The notes: generated by a model not told the origin, from the sequence alone. 64,000 nucleotides of DNA from an uncultured Butyricimonas sp. (GCA_944321845.1 CALUMT010000039.1:1-64000); one strand, 5' to 3'; counted from the stretch's first letter, positions 27,445-37,659 are shown. A program made the numbers and translations.

Positions 27445-29247
27445 TTATTCTGTAACTTCCGGACGGAAATAAGCATATATAATTGAAGCCCGTGAAGGAC
27501 CGACTACGGCAGCTAATTCCTCTTCAGAGGCTGAACGGATTTTATTCAGCGTCTTAAAATGCTGGAGAAGCTGCGTTTCCGTTTTTTCTCCTATACCTTT
27601 TATCTCACTTAACGTACTTTTAGTCTGTGCCTTGGAGCGGATTTTACGGTGAAAAGTTATCCCGAAACGATGAGCTTCATCACGAATATGCATCAACGTA
27701 CGTAATGTCACAGAGGTCTTAGACAAAATAAGAGGATATTTATCATTGGGATAATAAACTTCCTCCATCTGTTTAGCCAAACCGATGATGGGAACCTTTC
27801 CTATCAGATCCAACTTCCGCAAAGTTTCAACAGCCGAGCTAAGTTGTCCTTTTCCTCCATCCACCACGATTAGATCCGGAAGCTCTCCCCCTTCATTCAG
27901 TACACGGCTATAACGCCGATACAGGATTTCTTCCATGGAAGCGAAATCATTTGCCCCAATAACTGTTTTCACGTGAAAATGCCTGTATTCCTTTTTAGCC
28001 GGTTTACCGTCTATGAAAACCACACACGAGGCCACCGGATTCGTTCCCTGTATATTTGAGTTATCAAAACATTCCATCCGGTGAGGTAAACGGGGCAGTC
28101 TCAAATCCGTCTTGATCGTGTTCAATAATTCAGATTTATTCTCTTGACGATGTAAACTTCTTTGACGTTCCTTATCCATTTTAAAGAACTTCACGTTACG
28201 CTCAGATAACTCGAGAAGATGCTTCTTTTCACCTCGCTGTGGGATCATGTAATTCATTCCATCTAATAACACTTCCGGATAAAAAGGAACAATAATCTCT
28301 TTAGAGGTGCTATTAACCAATTGTCGTATATCAAAAATAGCGAAAGACAGTAATGCCTCCCTGGATTCATCCAATTTTTTTTCAAGCTCCACCGAATGGA
28401 CTTGATTTATGGCTCCATGTACTATACGTATATAATTAACGTAGGCATAACGTTCATCCTCCAAATAGGAGAACACATCAATGTCATTCATAGAGGTACT
28501 CACCACCGTCGATTTGCTTTGGTAATTTCTCAGAGCTTCTATTCCCTCTTTCATCGTCTGAGCCTTTTCAAATTGAAGGGAAATGGAATATTCCTTCATC
28601 TTTTGCGTCAATAATTCAATAACAGAGCTTATATTCCCCTTCAAGATATTGCGTATCTGAGCGATAAATTCCAAATAATTCTCTTCCGATATCAACCCGA
28701 TGCACGGAGCAAGGCAATTCCCTAAATGGTACTCAAGACATACTTTGAATTTCGAATTATAAACATCTGATTTACTTATAGATAAATTACAAGTCCTTAA
28801 TTTGAACAGCGATTTTATCAAGGAAATCAATAAATTAGCATGCTTTACTGAGGTATAAGGGCCAAAATACTCCGAGCCGTTTCTAATAAAACGGCGAGTA
28901 AGAAATACTCTCGGAAAACTTTCTCTGGTTATACATATCCACGGGTAACTCTTGTCATCTTTCAAAAGAATATTGTATCGAGGCTTATATTTCTTGATAA
29001 GATTATTTTCCAGCAGCAGGGCATCTTGTTCCGTATCGACGACAATATAACGGATATCGTGAATTTTCCGAACAAGTAATTTTGTTTTTGCCGTTTGGTC
29101 CCCTTTTACAAAATAAGAGGAAACTCTATTCTTCAAATTTTTCGCCTTACCAATATAAATGATAGTGCCATTAATATCCAAATATTGGTAAACACCAGGA
29201 GTTGTTGGCAACTTACTGATTTTTTCTTTTAAATTATCAGTTTCCAT
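27445..29247 (-). CDS. uvrC: Excinuclease ABC subunit C
   Basis: A 600-residue UvrC. The GIY-YIG nuclease domain (PTTPGVYQYLDINGTIIYIG), the UVR motif (around residue 205), the RNase H-like C-terminal nuclease (MECFDNSNIQGTNPVASCVV) and the HhH tail (EIKGIGEKTETQLLQHFKTL) are all present. It cuts on both sides of UvrB-bound lesions in nucleotide excision repair. ATG 29247 is inside the end of ade (11-nt overlap: ATGGAAACTGA), which indicates translational coupling. Confidence 0.96.
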   Translation of the reverse strand: METDNLKEKISKLPTTPGVYQYLDINGTIIYIGKAKNLKNRVSSYFVKGDQTAKTKLLVRKIHDIRYIVVDTEQDALLLENNLIKKYKPRYNILLKDDKSYPWICITRESFPRVFLTRRFIRNGSEYFGPYTSVKHANLLISLIKSLFKLRTCNLSISKSDVYNSKFKVCLEYHLGNCLAPCIGLISEENYLEFIAQIRNILKGNISSVIELLTQKMKEYSISLQFEKAQTMKEGIEALRNYQSKSTVVSTSMNDIDVFSYLEDERYAYVNYIRIVHGAINQVHSVELEKKLDESREALLSFAIFDIRQLVNSTSKEIIVPFYPEVLLDGMNYMIPQRGEKKHLLELSERNVKFFKMDKERQRSLHRQENKSELLNTIKTDLRLPRLPHRMECFDNSNIQGTNPVASCVVFIDGKPAKKEYRHFHVKTVIGANDFASMEEILYRRYSRVLNEGGELPDLIVVDGGKGQLSSAVETLRKLDLIGKVPIIGLAKQMEEVYYPNDKYPLILSKTSVTLRTLMHIRDEAHRFGITFHRKIRSKAQTKSTLSEIKGIGEKTETQLLQHFKTLNKIRSASEEELAAVVGPSRASIIYAYFRPEVTE

Positions 29248-30865
29248 AGGATTTGATAAAATCAAATTTTTCAGTATCAAACAACCCTTTCTCCCCTATT
29301 TTCAAAGCTGGAATAACAACTAACCCCATAAAAGAAAGAGTCATGAAAGGAGCCTTTAAGGTGCATCCCCATTCCTTTAATTTCTTTTTTAAGAACAAAT
29401 ATTGCTCGGCAACCTCTTCCCCACTTTTATCCGTCATAATACCCGCTATTGGTAACGGCAACACATAGCTTTCCTTCCCCTTGCACAAAGCTAATCCTCC
29501 TTTTTCTCTAATAACAGCATTTATTGCAGCTGTCAGATCTGCATCATTCGTCCCAACAGCTATTATATTATGCGAGTCATGGGATATGGAAGTGGCAAAA
29601 GCACCTTCTTTCAGATTCAACCCGCTTATTAATCCCATTTGAGGAGTACCATTAAAATAACGATTCAGGTAAACAAGTTTCAATACATCATCATTCAATG
29701 ACACTTGAAAATTATCTATTCTTTCCGGGAAAGAAATCACTTTTTTATCTGTGACCAAAGAATCAGGTATGATCTTTATACAACAAACATCTCCCTGAAC
29801 AGGCAGGCAAATTTCATTCTCGTGTATCGGTTCACGAACAAAATAATTGATGTATTTCTTTTCAGAATCCTTCAGTTTGACTTTTCCTCCCGAATGAAAA
29901 ACCTCCTCCCCGTTAATATAAACAGATAATATATTAAAGGTGTCTATATCGTCCACTATTATAAAATCTGCCGCATCTCCGATCTGCAAAGTTCCTACAT
30001 CCAAATGATAAAAGTGTACCGGATTCATACAAGCTACTTGTAGTATATCAAAAATACCGAATCCATCGGCAAGGGCCTTTTTTACGATTTTATTGATATG
30101 CCCCTGCTGTAAAAGATCATCCGCATGAGAATCATCCGTGCAGAACATCACCCTCTCCGTATTCGTGGCAATCAAAGATTTTAAAGCATCATAATTCCGT
30201 GCAGCACTTCCCTCCCGAATTTGAATATACATGCCCTTGGATATTTTCTCCTCTGCTTCCTCCAGAGTATAGGCTTCATGATCTGTCCCTACCCCCTTAG
30301 TTATATAATCACTTAAATCATCTCCCCGTAAACCCGGACAATGTCCATCCACACAAAGATTATATTTTTTAGCTACCGCCAATTTCCGCAATACTTCATC
30401 ATCATTATTCAAGACACCGGGCACATTCATCATTTCGGAGAGATGTGAGAACAATCCCGTTTTAGCTAATTCCTCCGTGTCTTTTGCGGATAATTTTGCC
30501 CCTGCCCTATCAAAAGGAGTCGCCGGAACACATGAAGGAATACCCCAAAAACATTTTAATGGCGTATTCTTCGCATCCTCCAACATAAAATAAATACCCT
30601 CCTTACCCACTACATTCGCTATTTCATGTGGATCCGAAACAATAGCAACGGTACCATTCGCAATAGCCAATCTCGAAAATTCCGTCGGCAATAGCATGGA
30701 ACTTTCCACGTGAACATGTGAGTCGACAAGCCCAGGAGATATGTAACAATTATACGAATTTGAATTGCGCTCTATTGAAACAATTTTACCTTCCGATATG
30801 GTAATCGCACAAGGATAAATTTCTCTATTCACAACATCTATCAAATTTCCTTCTACTATTTTCAT
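29237..30865 (-). CDS. ade: Adenine deaminase
   Basis: A 542-residue amidohydrolase that converts adenine to hypoxanthine. The metal-binding SPGLVDSHVHVESSMLLPTE, the second-site CVDGHCPGLRGDDLSDY and CTDDSHADDLLQQGHINKIV match adenine deaminases of the YfiD/Ade type. The C-terminal domain (SHDSHNIIAVGTNDADLTAA) is typical. The end overlaps uvrC. A parS-like site lies 67 nt upstream of its start. Confidence 0.94.
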   Translation of the reverse strand: MKIVEGNLIDVVNREIYPCAITISEGKIVSIERNSNSYNCYISPGLVDSHVHVESSMLLPTEFSRLAIANGTVAIVSDPHEIANVVGKEGIYFMLEDAKNTPLKCFWGIPSCVPATPFDRAGAKLSAKDTEELAKTGLFSHLSEMMNVPGVLNNDDEVLRKLAVAKKYNLCVDGHCPGLRGDDLSDYITKGVGTDHEAYTLEEAEEKISKGMYIQIREGSAARNYDALKSLIATNTERVMFCTDDSHADDLLQQGHINKIVKKALADGFGIFDILQVACMNPVHFYHLDVGTLQIGDAADFIIVDDIDTFNILSVYINGEEVFHSGGKVKLKDSEKKYINYFVREPIHENEICLPVQGDVCCIKIIPDSLVTDKKVISFPERIDNFQVSLNDDVLKLVYLNRYFNGTPQMGLISGLNLKEGAFATSISHDSHNIIAVGTNDADLTAAINAVIREKGGLALCKGKESYVLPLPIAGIMTDKSGEEVAEQYLFLKKKLKEWGCTLKAPFMTLSFMGLVVIPALKIGEKGLFDTEKFDFIKSYGN

Positions 30866-30932
30866 CTCTTACTCTTTATATGGTGTTGTTTTTATCTGTA
30901 TTTTCTATTCTCAAGCGCTCTTCGCACCATTT

Positions 30933-30948
30933 TGTTCCACGTGAAACA
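30933..30948. other. parS-like chromosome partition site
   Basis: TGTTCCACGTGAAACA matches the ParB-binding consensus TGTTTCACGTGAAACA at 15 of 16 positions and is nearly palindromic. It lies in the short gap between mnmG (stop 30951) and ade (start 30865). parS sites cluster near the replication origin in most bacteria. I did not see parA or parB in the window. Confidence 0.8.
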
Positions 30949-30950
30949 AT

Positions 30951-32831
30951 CTATCTTCCCAACAAAATCAACAGCACATTTATGTCCGCCGGAGATACCC
31001 CGGTTATCCTGGACGCCTGTCCTATCGTTCTCGGGTTAATCTTTGTCAACTTTTGCCGTGCTTCATAAGAAAGAGAATTTATCTGCATGTAATCAAACTT
31101 GTCTGCGATTACTAAATTCTCCAGACGATTCAATTTGTCTGCAATCAATTTTTCCCTATCTATATAGCCAATATATTTTATCAAGACTTCTGCAGCCTCG
31201 ATAACTTCATCACCCATTCCATTCTCTTCCAAAAAGAGCTGCAAAGGGATAAACATTTCCCTTAACTTAAACATGGAAACCTGGGGACGGGTAATAATAT
31301 CCACGAATTTCACACGCTGTCGCAAAGGCGAGGAATCCAAGGTCTCAAGAATACCATTGATCTCATCCGGAGCTATACTCAAATTTTGTACAAAATCCAT
31401 GAGCATATCCCGTCTCCTTATCTTATCCTCGAAAATAGAAAAACGCTCATCATCTACAAGTCCTATAGAACGCCCTAGGGGAGTCAACCGAACATCCGCA
31501 TCATCCTGGCGCAATAAAATACGATATTCCGCCCGAGAGGTAAACATCCGATAAGGCTCGTCAACCCCTTTCGTTACCAGGTCGTCAATCAATACACCAA
31601 TATAAGCCTGATCCCGTCTCAGCACAAATTCTCTATTTTCATGCAAGGAAAGATGCGCATTAATACCGGCCATCAATCCCTGTGCAGCCGCCTCCTCGTA
31701 ACCGGTTGTCCCGTTAATCTGGCCGGCAAAATAGAGCCCTTTTATCAACTTCGTTTCCAAAGTAGGATACAATTGCGTCGGCTGAAAGAAATCATACTCT
31801 ATAGCATATCCCGGACGGTATATCTTCACGTTTTCAAATCCCTCCACATGGCGCAATGCCTCCAGCTGGATATCCCAAGGCAACGAAGAAGAAAAGCCAT
31901 TCAAATAATATTCCGTCGTCCTCTCCCCTTCCGGTTCCAAAAACAAATGATGACTGTCCCGATCGGCAAAGGTATCCAATTTCGTTTCTATACTCGGACA
32001 ATAACGAGGCCCTATACTTTTTATCGTACCATTGAAAAGCGGACTATCCGCGAAGCCCCTTCGCAGGATTTCATGAACCGTCGTATTCGTGTAAGCAATA
32101 TAGCAAGGCCGCCGGGATAAAGAGCTCCCACTTGAAGGCAAAAAAGAAAATTTATGAAAGTCATCATCCCCGTCCTGACGGACTAATTTCGAAAAATCCA
32201 CGCTTCGCCCGTCTACACGAACAGGAGTACCCGTCTTCATCCGGCCTACAGTAAAACCGTATTCACGCAATTGTTCGGAAAGACCGTGCGTGGCCGGCTC
32301 CGCTATTCTACCTCCCTCGAAGCTGACCCTCCCCACATGCATCAACCCATCAAGAAAAGTACCATTCGTCAGAATCACTCTACGAGCCTTAAAGGAAACT
32401 CCCAACTTTGTCGTGACTCCAGCCACTCCCCCACCCTCCAGGATCAAGGAAACAACATCGTCCTGCCACAAATCCAGGTTTTCGGTATGCTCTATGATAT
32501 CCCTCCACCGCAATGAAAAATGCATCCGGTCACATTGTGCCCTCGGGCTCCACATCGCCGGACCTTTTGAAAGATTCAGCATGCGGAATTGTATCGTACT
32601 CTCATCTGTCACGATACCCATATATCCACCCAATGCATCTATCTCCCTAACTATCTGACCTTTAGCAATTCCTCCCACTGCCGGATTACAAGACATTTGA
32701 GCTATCTTGTTCATATCCAATGTTATAAGCAACACCTTCGAACCCAAGTTGGCAGCCGCACAAGCAGCTTCACAACCGGCATGCCCCGCTCCTACCACGA
32801 TAACATCATAGACTGGAAATAATTCTGCCAT
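30951..32831 (-). CDS. mnmG: tRNA uridine-5-carboxymethylaminomethyl(34) synthesis enzyme MnmG
   Basis: A 626-residue FAD protein that, with MnmE, modifies the wobble uridine of several tRNAs. FAD binding is by VVGAGHAGCEAACAAANLG at the N-terminus; the family motifs SCNPAVGGIAKGQIVREID, GRMKTGTPVRVDGRSVDF and ATTGYEEAAAQ-like GTTGYEEAAAQGLMAGIN are clear. The C-terminal helical domain (EKLIADKLNRLENLVI, ITGVSPADINVLLI) is complete. It begins 1 nt after the ybeY stop (32833). Confidence 0.96.
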   Translation of the reverse strand: MAELFPVYDVIVVGAGHAGCEAACAAANLGSKVLLITLDMNKIAQMSCNPAVGGIAKGQIVREIDALGGYMGIVTDESTIQFRMLNLSKGPAMWSPRAQCDRMHFSLRWRDIIEHTENLDLWQDDVVSLILEGGGVAGVTTKLGVSFKARRVILTNGTFLDGLMHVGRVSFEGGRIAEPATHGLSEQLREYGFTVGRMKTGTPVRVDGRSVDFSKLVRQDGDDDFHKFSFLPSSGSSLSRRPCYIAYTNTTVHEILRRGFADSPLFNGTIKSIGPRYCPSIETKLDTFADRDSHHLFLEPEGERTTEYYLNGFSSSLPWDIQLEALRHVEGFENVKIYRPGYAIEYDFFQPTQLYPTLETKLIKGLYFAGQINGTTGYEEAAAQGLMAGINAHLSLHENREFVLRRDQAYIGVLIDDLVTKGVDEPYRMFTSRAEYRILLRQDDADVRLTPLGRSIGLVDDERFSIFEDKIRRRDMLMDFVQNLSIAPDEINGILETLDSSPLRQRVKFVDIITRPQVSMFKLREMFIPLQLFLEENGMGDEVIEAAEVLIKYIGYIDREKLIADKLNRLENLVIADKFDYMQINSLSYEARQKLTKINPRTIGQASRITGVSPADINVLLILLGR

Positions 32832-32832
32832 A

Positions 32833-33261
32833 TCAAAGCGTTTTAAGCAACTCTAAACAATGATTTTCGTTTTCTCTCATCTCCATAGCATCTTCATCAG
32901 TTTTGTCCTTATAACCGATTAAATGAAGTACAGAATGCACTATAACCCGATGCAATTCCTCTTCATAAGTGGTATGGTACTCCTGAGAGTTGGATTGAAC
33001 AGTATCCAGACTGATGAATACATCCCCCGACAATACATCCCTCTCCACGTAATCGAAAGTAATCACATCCGTGTAATAGTCGTGATTCAGATACTTTCTA
33101 TTCACGTCCAGTATATAGGGATCACTACAGAAAATAAAAGAAATTTCACCTAATCTGAAGCCATAATCGGCAGCAACTGTCTCCAACCAACGGCTCACTC
33201 TTTCCTTCGATAAAAAAGAAGGAAGCTCACAATCTTCAGCAAAAAAGAAAAGTTCACCCAT
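32833..33261 (-). CDS. ybeY: rRNA maturation RNase YbeY
   Basis: A 142-residue metalloprotein of the YbeY family, for 16S rRNA 3'-end maturation and ribosome quality control. The metal-binding motif is VHSVLHLIGYKDKTDEDAME: two His are present, but the third His of the usual H-x3-H-x5-H is replaced (GYKD instead of GYDH). I believe this variant is common in the Bacteroidota. The next gene, mnmG, starts immediately downstream. Confidence 0.92.
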   Translation of the reverse strand: MGELFFFAEDCELPSFLSKERVSRWLETVAADYGFRLGEISFIFCSDPYILDVNRKYLNHDYYTDVITFDYVERDVLSGDVFISLDTVQSNSQEYHTTYEEELHRVIVHSVLHLIGYKDKTDEDAMEMRENENHCLELLKTL

Positions 33262-33362
33262 TTATCAATATAAATTGAAAATAACTTGCCTGAATCATTA
33301 AACAAGCGAATATATAACTAATTATTCAATTATCAAATCCGGCTAAAAGACTATATTTCACA

Positions 33363-34553
33363 TTACATGGGAACCAACCATACCTGCGGATTCAACTTAA
33401 CCTTATCTTTCCATACCTGGAAATTAAGCGTGCTATTCCCCTTGGCACTTTCCGCCAATTTACCTATAACTTGCTTTACCTTGACAGTGTCCCCTTTCTT
33501 AACGGACACTTCTACCAGGTTGGAATAAACCGTCAGGTAATTACCATGTCGAATAATAACGACATTATTATAACCCGGTATGAACATGATCTCGCTTATG
33601 ACACCTCCAAATACACTGCGCACGGCAGCGTTCTTGGAGGTCGTTATGGTAATCCCGTCGTTGGACAACTTGACCTGCTTGAAAACAGGATGAATATTGA
33701 CACCGAATTTCTCGGAAATAAACCCCTGCTCCACCGGCCAAGGCAATTTCCCTTTATTCTTTTCAAAATCGGCAGAAAGCAACTGCTCCTGCGGGGTCTG
33801 CTTGTAAGTGGAATTTTTACTACCGGACTTTTTAGTCTGGGCAGCTATCAATTTCTTCAATTCCGCGTTGAAGCGTTCCCGATTATTTATCTCATTTTTT
33901 AATTTCTTGGAAAGATCCTTTTCCTTTTTCTTCAATTCCGAGATATAGGAATTTGCCTCATTCTGCTCCTTCAGCAATTCATTATTCTGGGCAGCAATCT
34001 TTGACTGCGTGGCATTTTTCTGATTGACCAAGACCTTCAAATCCTTAATGACGGCCGTCAATGAGTCATTCGTTGATTCTATCTTGCGAATCTGGGTCTT
34101 TGAATAGTCCCCGATTTGCTCGAAGTATTTATAACGGGCATAAGCCTGACTCAAACTGGAGGAAGAGAATATATAGATTAAATGATTGTACTTTCCTCTT
34201 TTCTTCCAAGTTTCATAAACCATCTTGGAATAAAGATCCAGCATCTGCTGCTTGTCATGTTCGAGTCTGGTCTTTATTTTTGTGTTGTCAGCTATCAGTT
34301 TCTCCAAGTAAGCGGCCTCGTTCCTCAAAGACTGAAGCATCTCCTTACCTTTCGAGATTTTTTGATTGATAATCGTCAATTTCTCGACCGTAGCCGACTT
34401 ATCCTTATCCGCCTCCTTCAATAATTTGTTTAAATAGGCTATTTCCTTTTCTGTTCTTTCCTTCTTTTTTTTGATATCGTTTATCGACTGGGAAAAAGAG
34501 AAAGAAAAAACAAAAAGAAAACAGAAAACCCCTATCCAACGAACAATGCCCAT
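33363..34553 (-). CDS. EnvC-like murein hydrolase activator (degenerate M23 domain)
   Basis: A 396-residue secreted protein: signal peptide (IGVFCFLFVFSFSFSQ), a long coiled coil (about residues 20-260, rich in K and E with heptads), and a C-terminal LytM/M23 fold. The zinc-binding residues of active M23 enzymes are partly absent: the region reads HPVFKQVKLSNDGI, RHGNYLTVYSNLVEV and LNFQVWKDK, so it is likely an activator of cell-wall amidases rather than a hydrolase. ATG 34553 is chosen as it begins the signal peptide and lies 1 nt after the DUF4292 gene stop. Confidence 0.88.
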   Translation of the reverse strand: MGIVRWIGVFCFLFVFSFSFSQSINDIKKKKERTEKEIAYLNKLLKEADKDKSATVEKLTIINQKISKGKEMLQSLRNEAAYLEKLIADNTKIKTRLEHDKQQMLDLYSKMVYETWKKRGKYNHLIYIFSSSSLSQAYARYKYFEQIGDYSKTQIRKIESTNDSLTAVIKDLKVLVNQKNATQSKIAAQNNELLKEQNEANSYISELKKKEKDLSKKLKNEINNRERFNAELKKLIAAQTKKSGSKNSTYKQTPQEQLLSADFEKNKGKLPWPVEQGFISEKFGVNIHPVFKQVKLSNDGITITTSKNAAVRSVFGGVISEIMFIPGYNNVVIIRHGNYLTVYSNLVEVSVKKGDTVKVKQVIGKLAESAKGNSTLNFQVWKDKVKLNPQVWLVPM

Positions 34554-34554
34554 A

Positions 34555-35409
34555 TTAATAAATTCTCTTGTACTTACTTGAAATCTTAAAACTGGGAGAC
34601 ACATCAACATCAAACTCCAATCGGCTGAAATCCATCGTCACCTCTATATCATCCGTCTTGGAAAATAGTTTAAATATCAATCGACTCGGAAACAATCTTT
34701 CCCCGAAACGGTTAAAACGCTCATAATTCACGCTGACCCCTATCTTTTCTTCTAAATCCTCTATTGAAATCAAATTGGGCCTGAAATTCTCCGGATTTAT
34801 ATGCACCTTCTGCAATACCAAGGTAAATTCTTTGTTCTTCCTCTTTTTCTTGTACAGACGTTTCAATTTTCTCCCTATCGCCTTTTCTTCCAAGCTGTAG
34901 AGAACGTAATCATCGCCTGACTTATCCAGCTTATAACGCTTATTCCGGTCAACCAATGAAGTACAAGAAGTGAAATCAAAAAAATGATTTGACAATATCT
35001 TCTGAAAACAATCAAAAGTCAAATCAACATCAAACTTGTCGGAGAAATAACTGTAATCCGATAAGAAATATTCTTTTTCCCGGGGACTGATAAATTTTAT
35101 GCTATCCGGCGTAAACAATACACGGGCCACTTCTATTCCCAGGGGAGCCGTTACCGAAACCCAAATGAAACTGTCCCGTTGAATACGCAACATGGCCTTT
35201 AGTGTATTCTCTTTTTTCCCATCACGTAATGTCAAATCTATTTTCTTGGCATACAATGTATTAAAATCCAATGCACTGTCTACTACATTCTTGAATAACC
35301 TACCCTCTGTCACGTTTGGCAATTCCACCTTTTCCTTAACAACAGTCTTTGCCGAGCGGCAGGAAACCAAACATACAAATAACAATAAAACTACAAAACT
35401 ACTTCTCAT
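34555..35409 (-). CDS. DUF4292 lipoprotein
   Basis: A 284-residue lipoprotein (lipobox LVSC at Cys17, then RSAKTVV, no acidic export signal, so probably periplasmic). The pattern TLRDGKKENTLKAMLRIQRD and VSVTAPLGIEVARVLFTPDS matches DUF4292, an outer-membrane-lipoprotein-like (LolA/LolB-like) fold often found between a TPR protein and an EnvC-type protein, as here. It overlaps the TPR gene by 11 nt. A role in lipoprotein or envelope handling is inferred. Confidence 0.85.
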   Translation of the reverse strand: MRSSFVVLLLFVCLVSCRSAKTVVKEKVELPNVTEGRLFKNVVDSALDFNTLYAKKIDLTLRDGKKENTLKAMLRIQRDSFIWVSVTAPLGIEVARVLFTPDSIKFISPREKEYFLSDYSYFSDKFDVDLTFDCFQKILSNHFFDFTSCTSLVDRNKRYKLDKSGDDYVLYSLEEKAIGRKLKRLYKKKRKNKEFTLVLQKVHINPENFRPNLISIEDLEEKIGVSVNYERFNRFGERLFPSRLIFKLFSKTDDIEVTMDFSRLEFDVDVSPSFKISSKYKRIY

Positions 35410-37153
35410 CTTCTAACAATAACCCGTTCTTTATCTTATTCACTATATCTTCCACGTTCACGTCACCACCCGTTTCCACCGCTTTTTGCCACATCTTCAC
35501 GGCTTCTTCCTTATCACCGTCCATGTACAAAATATCTCCATAATGCTCATACATCACACCGGATATGTCCTTGTCATTCTCCAGGGCTGAACGCATATAA
35601 AATTTCGCGAGAGAATAATTCTTGCGCTTAAACAGTACCCAGGCATAAGTATCCAAAAAAGTAGCATTATCAGGAGCCATGGAAACCGCCTTTGAAATCA
35701 TCTTTTCCGCATCCTCCAGACGTTCCCCTCGCAGAGCAAGGAAATAACTGTAATTATTTAAAACCATTACATCATTCGGATTGATTTTTAAGGCCTCGTC
35801 GTACATTTTAAAAGACAATTCCACGCTATCCTGTTCGTAATAACAATCGCCCAGGTAGGAATAAAATTGTGATTTGATCACCGTCCCGTCTTCCGAAAGT
35901 TCCAACCCTTTTTTCAAATAAGGCAATGCCTCGTCCACCTTTCCCTGAACTAAAAGCGGCAAACTGATGATGGCATAAGGAAGAGGTTCATTCGGGAAAT
36001 AATGAATACATTCCAGCCCTTTTTCGTACATAGAAGCCGTATCTTGCAGGTGATTATAAAGCAACAACAGTTCTTCCCAAATTGAAAAATTATCCGGCGA
36101 TTTTGAAATTAGAAATTCCAATTCACTCAAACATTCATCTATTCGATTCAACTGCTTGAGAAAATCAGCATTCAAAGTTCTAACTCGCAAATCATCCGGG
36201 TATCTTTTCAATAAAATCTGCTCGTAAGCGTATACCTTTTCAGTAGTAAGATTAAAATCGGCCTGACTAACCAACAATTTCAATAAATACTGTACTTTCA
36301 GTCCATTATCTATTTCATCATTCACCAAGACTGACTTCAATATCCTGTCCGTTTCCAGAGTATCACCCTTTGAGCGGTAATAATCAGCCATAAATAGTTG
36401 GGCAAAACCATTATTAGGCTCTTTCTTGACCACTTTTTTCAGGGTCTGCAAACCTTTCTTTTCCTGATTATTTGATAGATATACTTCTGCCAATAACCCC
36501 AAGTATTCCGTTTTGTCCGGATGCGCTTTTACCAACTTAATGATTTCAGAAGAGGCTTTCTTTACCTCTTTCAGCTGGGAATAAAGCTTGGCTTTTTCGA
36601 TAACAATACGCTCATTTATACCAAAGCGTTTTTCATGTCTGTCCAAAACACCGATAGCCTTCTCCCACTTCTCCACGGACATATACAATTCAGCTTCGGT
36701 TAAATAAAAATCTTCTCTGTCCGGATGCAAAGTGATCAGATCATCATAAACCACACAAGCCTCGTCAATCATTGATTTTCTTTGCAGCACATTAGCCAAT
36801 AATAACTTATACCATATATTATCCGGCTCCAGTGCCACGGCTTCACGCATCAATTGCAAAGGCAGTGCCAGATCTTCCCCAAGCAACAGAATAGTGGACA
36901 ACTCATAACGCACGGCAGCACTACCATTGTAAATCTTCATACACTGGTCGAAATAAGTTATCGCGGATTTGAAATCTCCCAATATCTTACAACGCAATCC
37001 TTCCATGAAAATATAGTTGAACTGCATCTCCTGTTCCTTCGTCATGGAACGTTCAACCACATCTTTTTTATCCGCGAAAGAATTGAAGGCAGATAAAGAA
37101 AACAACAGCAGTAATAATAATGATTTAATAATGCCTGATCTTACGATTTTCAT
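35399..37153 (-). CDS. Secreted tetratricopeptide-repeat protein
   Basis: A 584-residue protein: signal peptide (LLLLLLFSLSAFNSFA), then about 13 TPR-like units with the usual G/A-Y-D pattern (for example ALKINPNDVMVLNNYSYFLA). Such repeats mediate protein interactions in the periplasm or at the envelope. It is placed between dut and DUF4292 in a block that is conserved in gene order in the Bacteroidales. Partners are unknown. Confidence 0.9.
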   Translation of the reverse strand: MKIVRSGIIKSLLLLLLFSLSAFNSFADKKDVVERSMTKEQEMQFNYIFMEGLRCKILGDFKSAITYFDQCMKIYNGSAAVRYELSTILLLGEDLALPLQLMREAVALEPDNIWYKLLLANVLQRKSMIDEACVVYDDLITLHPDREDFYLTEAELYMSVEKWEKAIGVLDRHEKRFGINERIVIEKAKLYSQLKEVKKASSEIIKLVKAHPDKTEYLGLLAEVYLSNNQEKKGLQTLKKVVKKEPNNGFAQLFMADYYRSKGDTLETDRILKSVLVNDEIDNGLKVQYLLKLLVSQADFNLTTEKVYAYEQILLKRYPDDLRVRTLNADFLKQLNRIDECLSELEFLISKSPDNFSIWEELLLLYNHLQDTASMYEKGLECIHYFPNEPLPYAIISLPLLVQGKVDEALPYLKKGLELSEDGTVIKSQFYSYLGDCYYEQDSVELSFKMYDEALKINPNDVMVLNNYSYFLALRGERLEDAEKMISKAVSMAPDNATFLDTYAWVLFKRKNYSLAKFYMRSALENDKDISGVMYEHYGDILYMDGDKEEAVKMWQKAVETGGDVNVEDIVNKIKNGLLLEDEK

Positions 37154-37165
37154 ATTTTCATATGA

Positions 37166-37597
37166 TTATTTCCCGGTATGGCCAAAGCCTCCTTCTCCCC
37201 TCTCCGTCTCTGTCAATTCTTCAACCTGGACCCATTCTGCCTGCTCGTAGGAATGAATAACCATTTGACAAATCCGGTCACCATCATTCACCTGTACCAC
37301 ATCCGGGGAAAGATTTATCAATATAACCTTTATTTCACCACGGTAATCAGCATCTATCGTTCCCGGTGTATTTAAAACCGTAATACCCTCCTTCCAGGCC
37401 AATCCACTCCGCGGACGGATTTCTGCTTCATACCCCTTCGGCAATTCAATGAAAAGACCCGTACGCACCAATTTTCTCTCCAATGGTTTCAGCATAATCG
37501 GTTCTTCCAGGTCAGCATAAATATCCATTCCGGCTGAAAATTCTGTCTTATATTCGGGAAGAGCATGCTTTGATTTATTTACTACTTTGATTTTCAT
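37166..37597 (-). CDS. dut: Deoxyuridine 5'-triphosphate nucleotidohydrolase (dUTPase)
   Basis: A 143-residue trimeric dUTPase. All five motifs are seen: [45 protein letters not shown] and the C-terminal [11 protein letters not shown]. It hydrolyses dUTP, preventing uracil incorporation and supplying dUMP for thymidylate synthesis. Confidence 0.96.
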   Translation of the reverse strand: MKIKVVNKSKHALPEYKTEFSAGMDIYADLEEPIMLKPLERKLVRTGLFIELPKGYEAEIRPRSGLAWKEGITVLNTPGTIDADYRGEIKVILINLSPDVVQVNDGDRICQMVIHSYEQAEWVQVEELTETERGEGGFGHTGK

Positions 37598-37659
37598 ACA
37601 ATTGAATTTTAAAATAATTATGTTCTACAATACTATTACATACAATTGCGCTAAGATAA

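Noticed and set aside
27972-27990. Second parS-like sequence (TTTTCACGTGAAAA) in uvrC
   Set aside because: It differs from the consensus at about four positions and lies in a conserved coding region.
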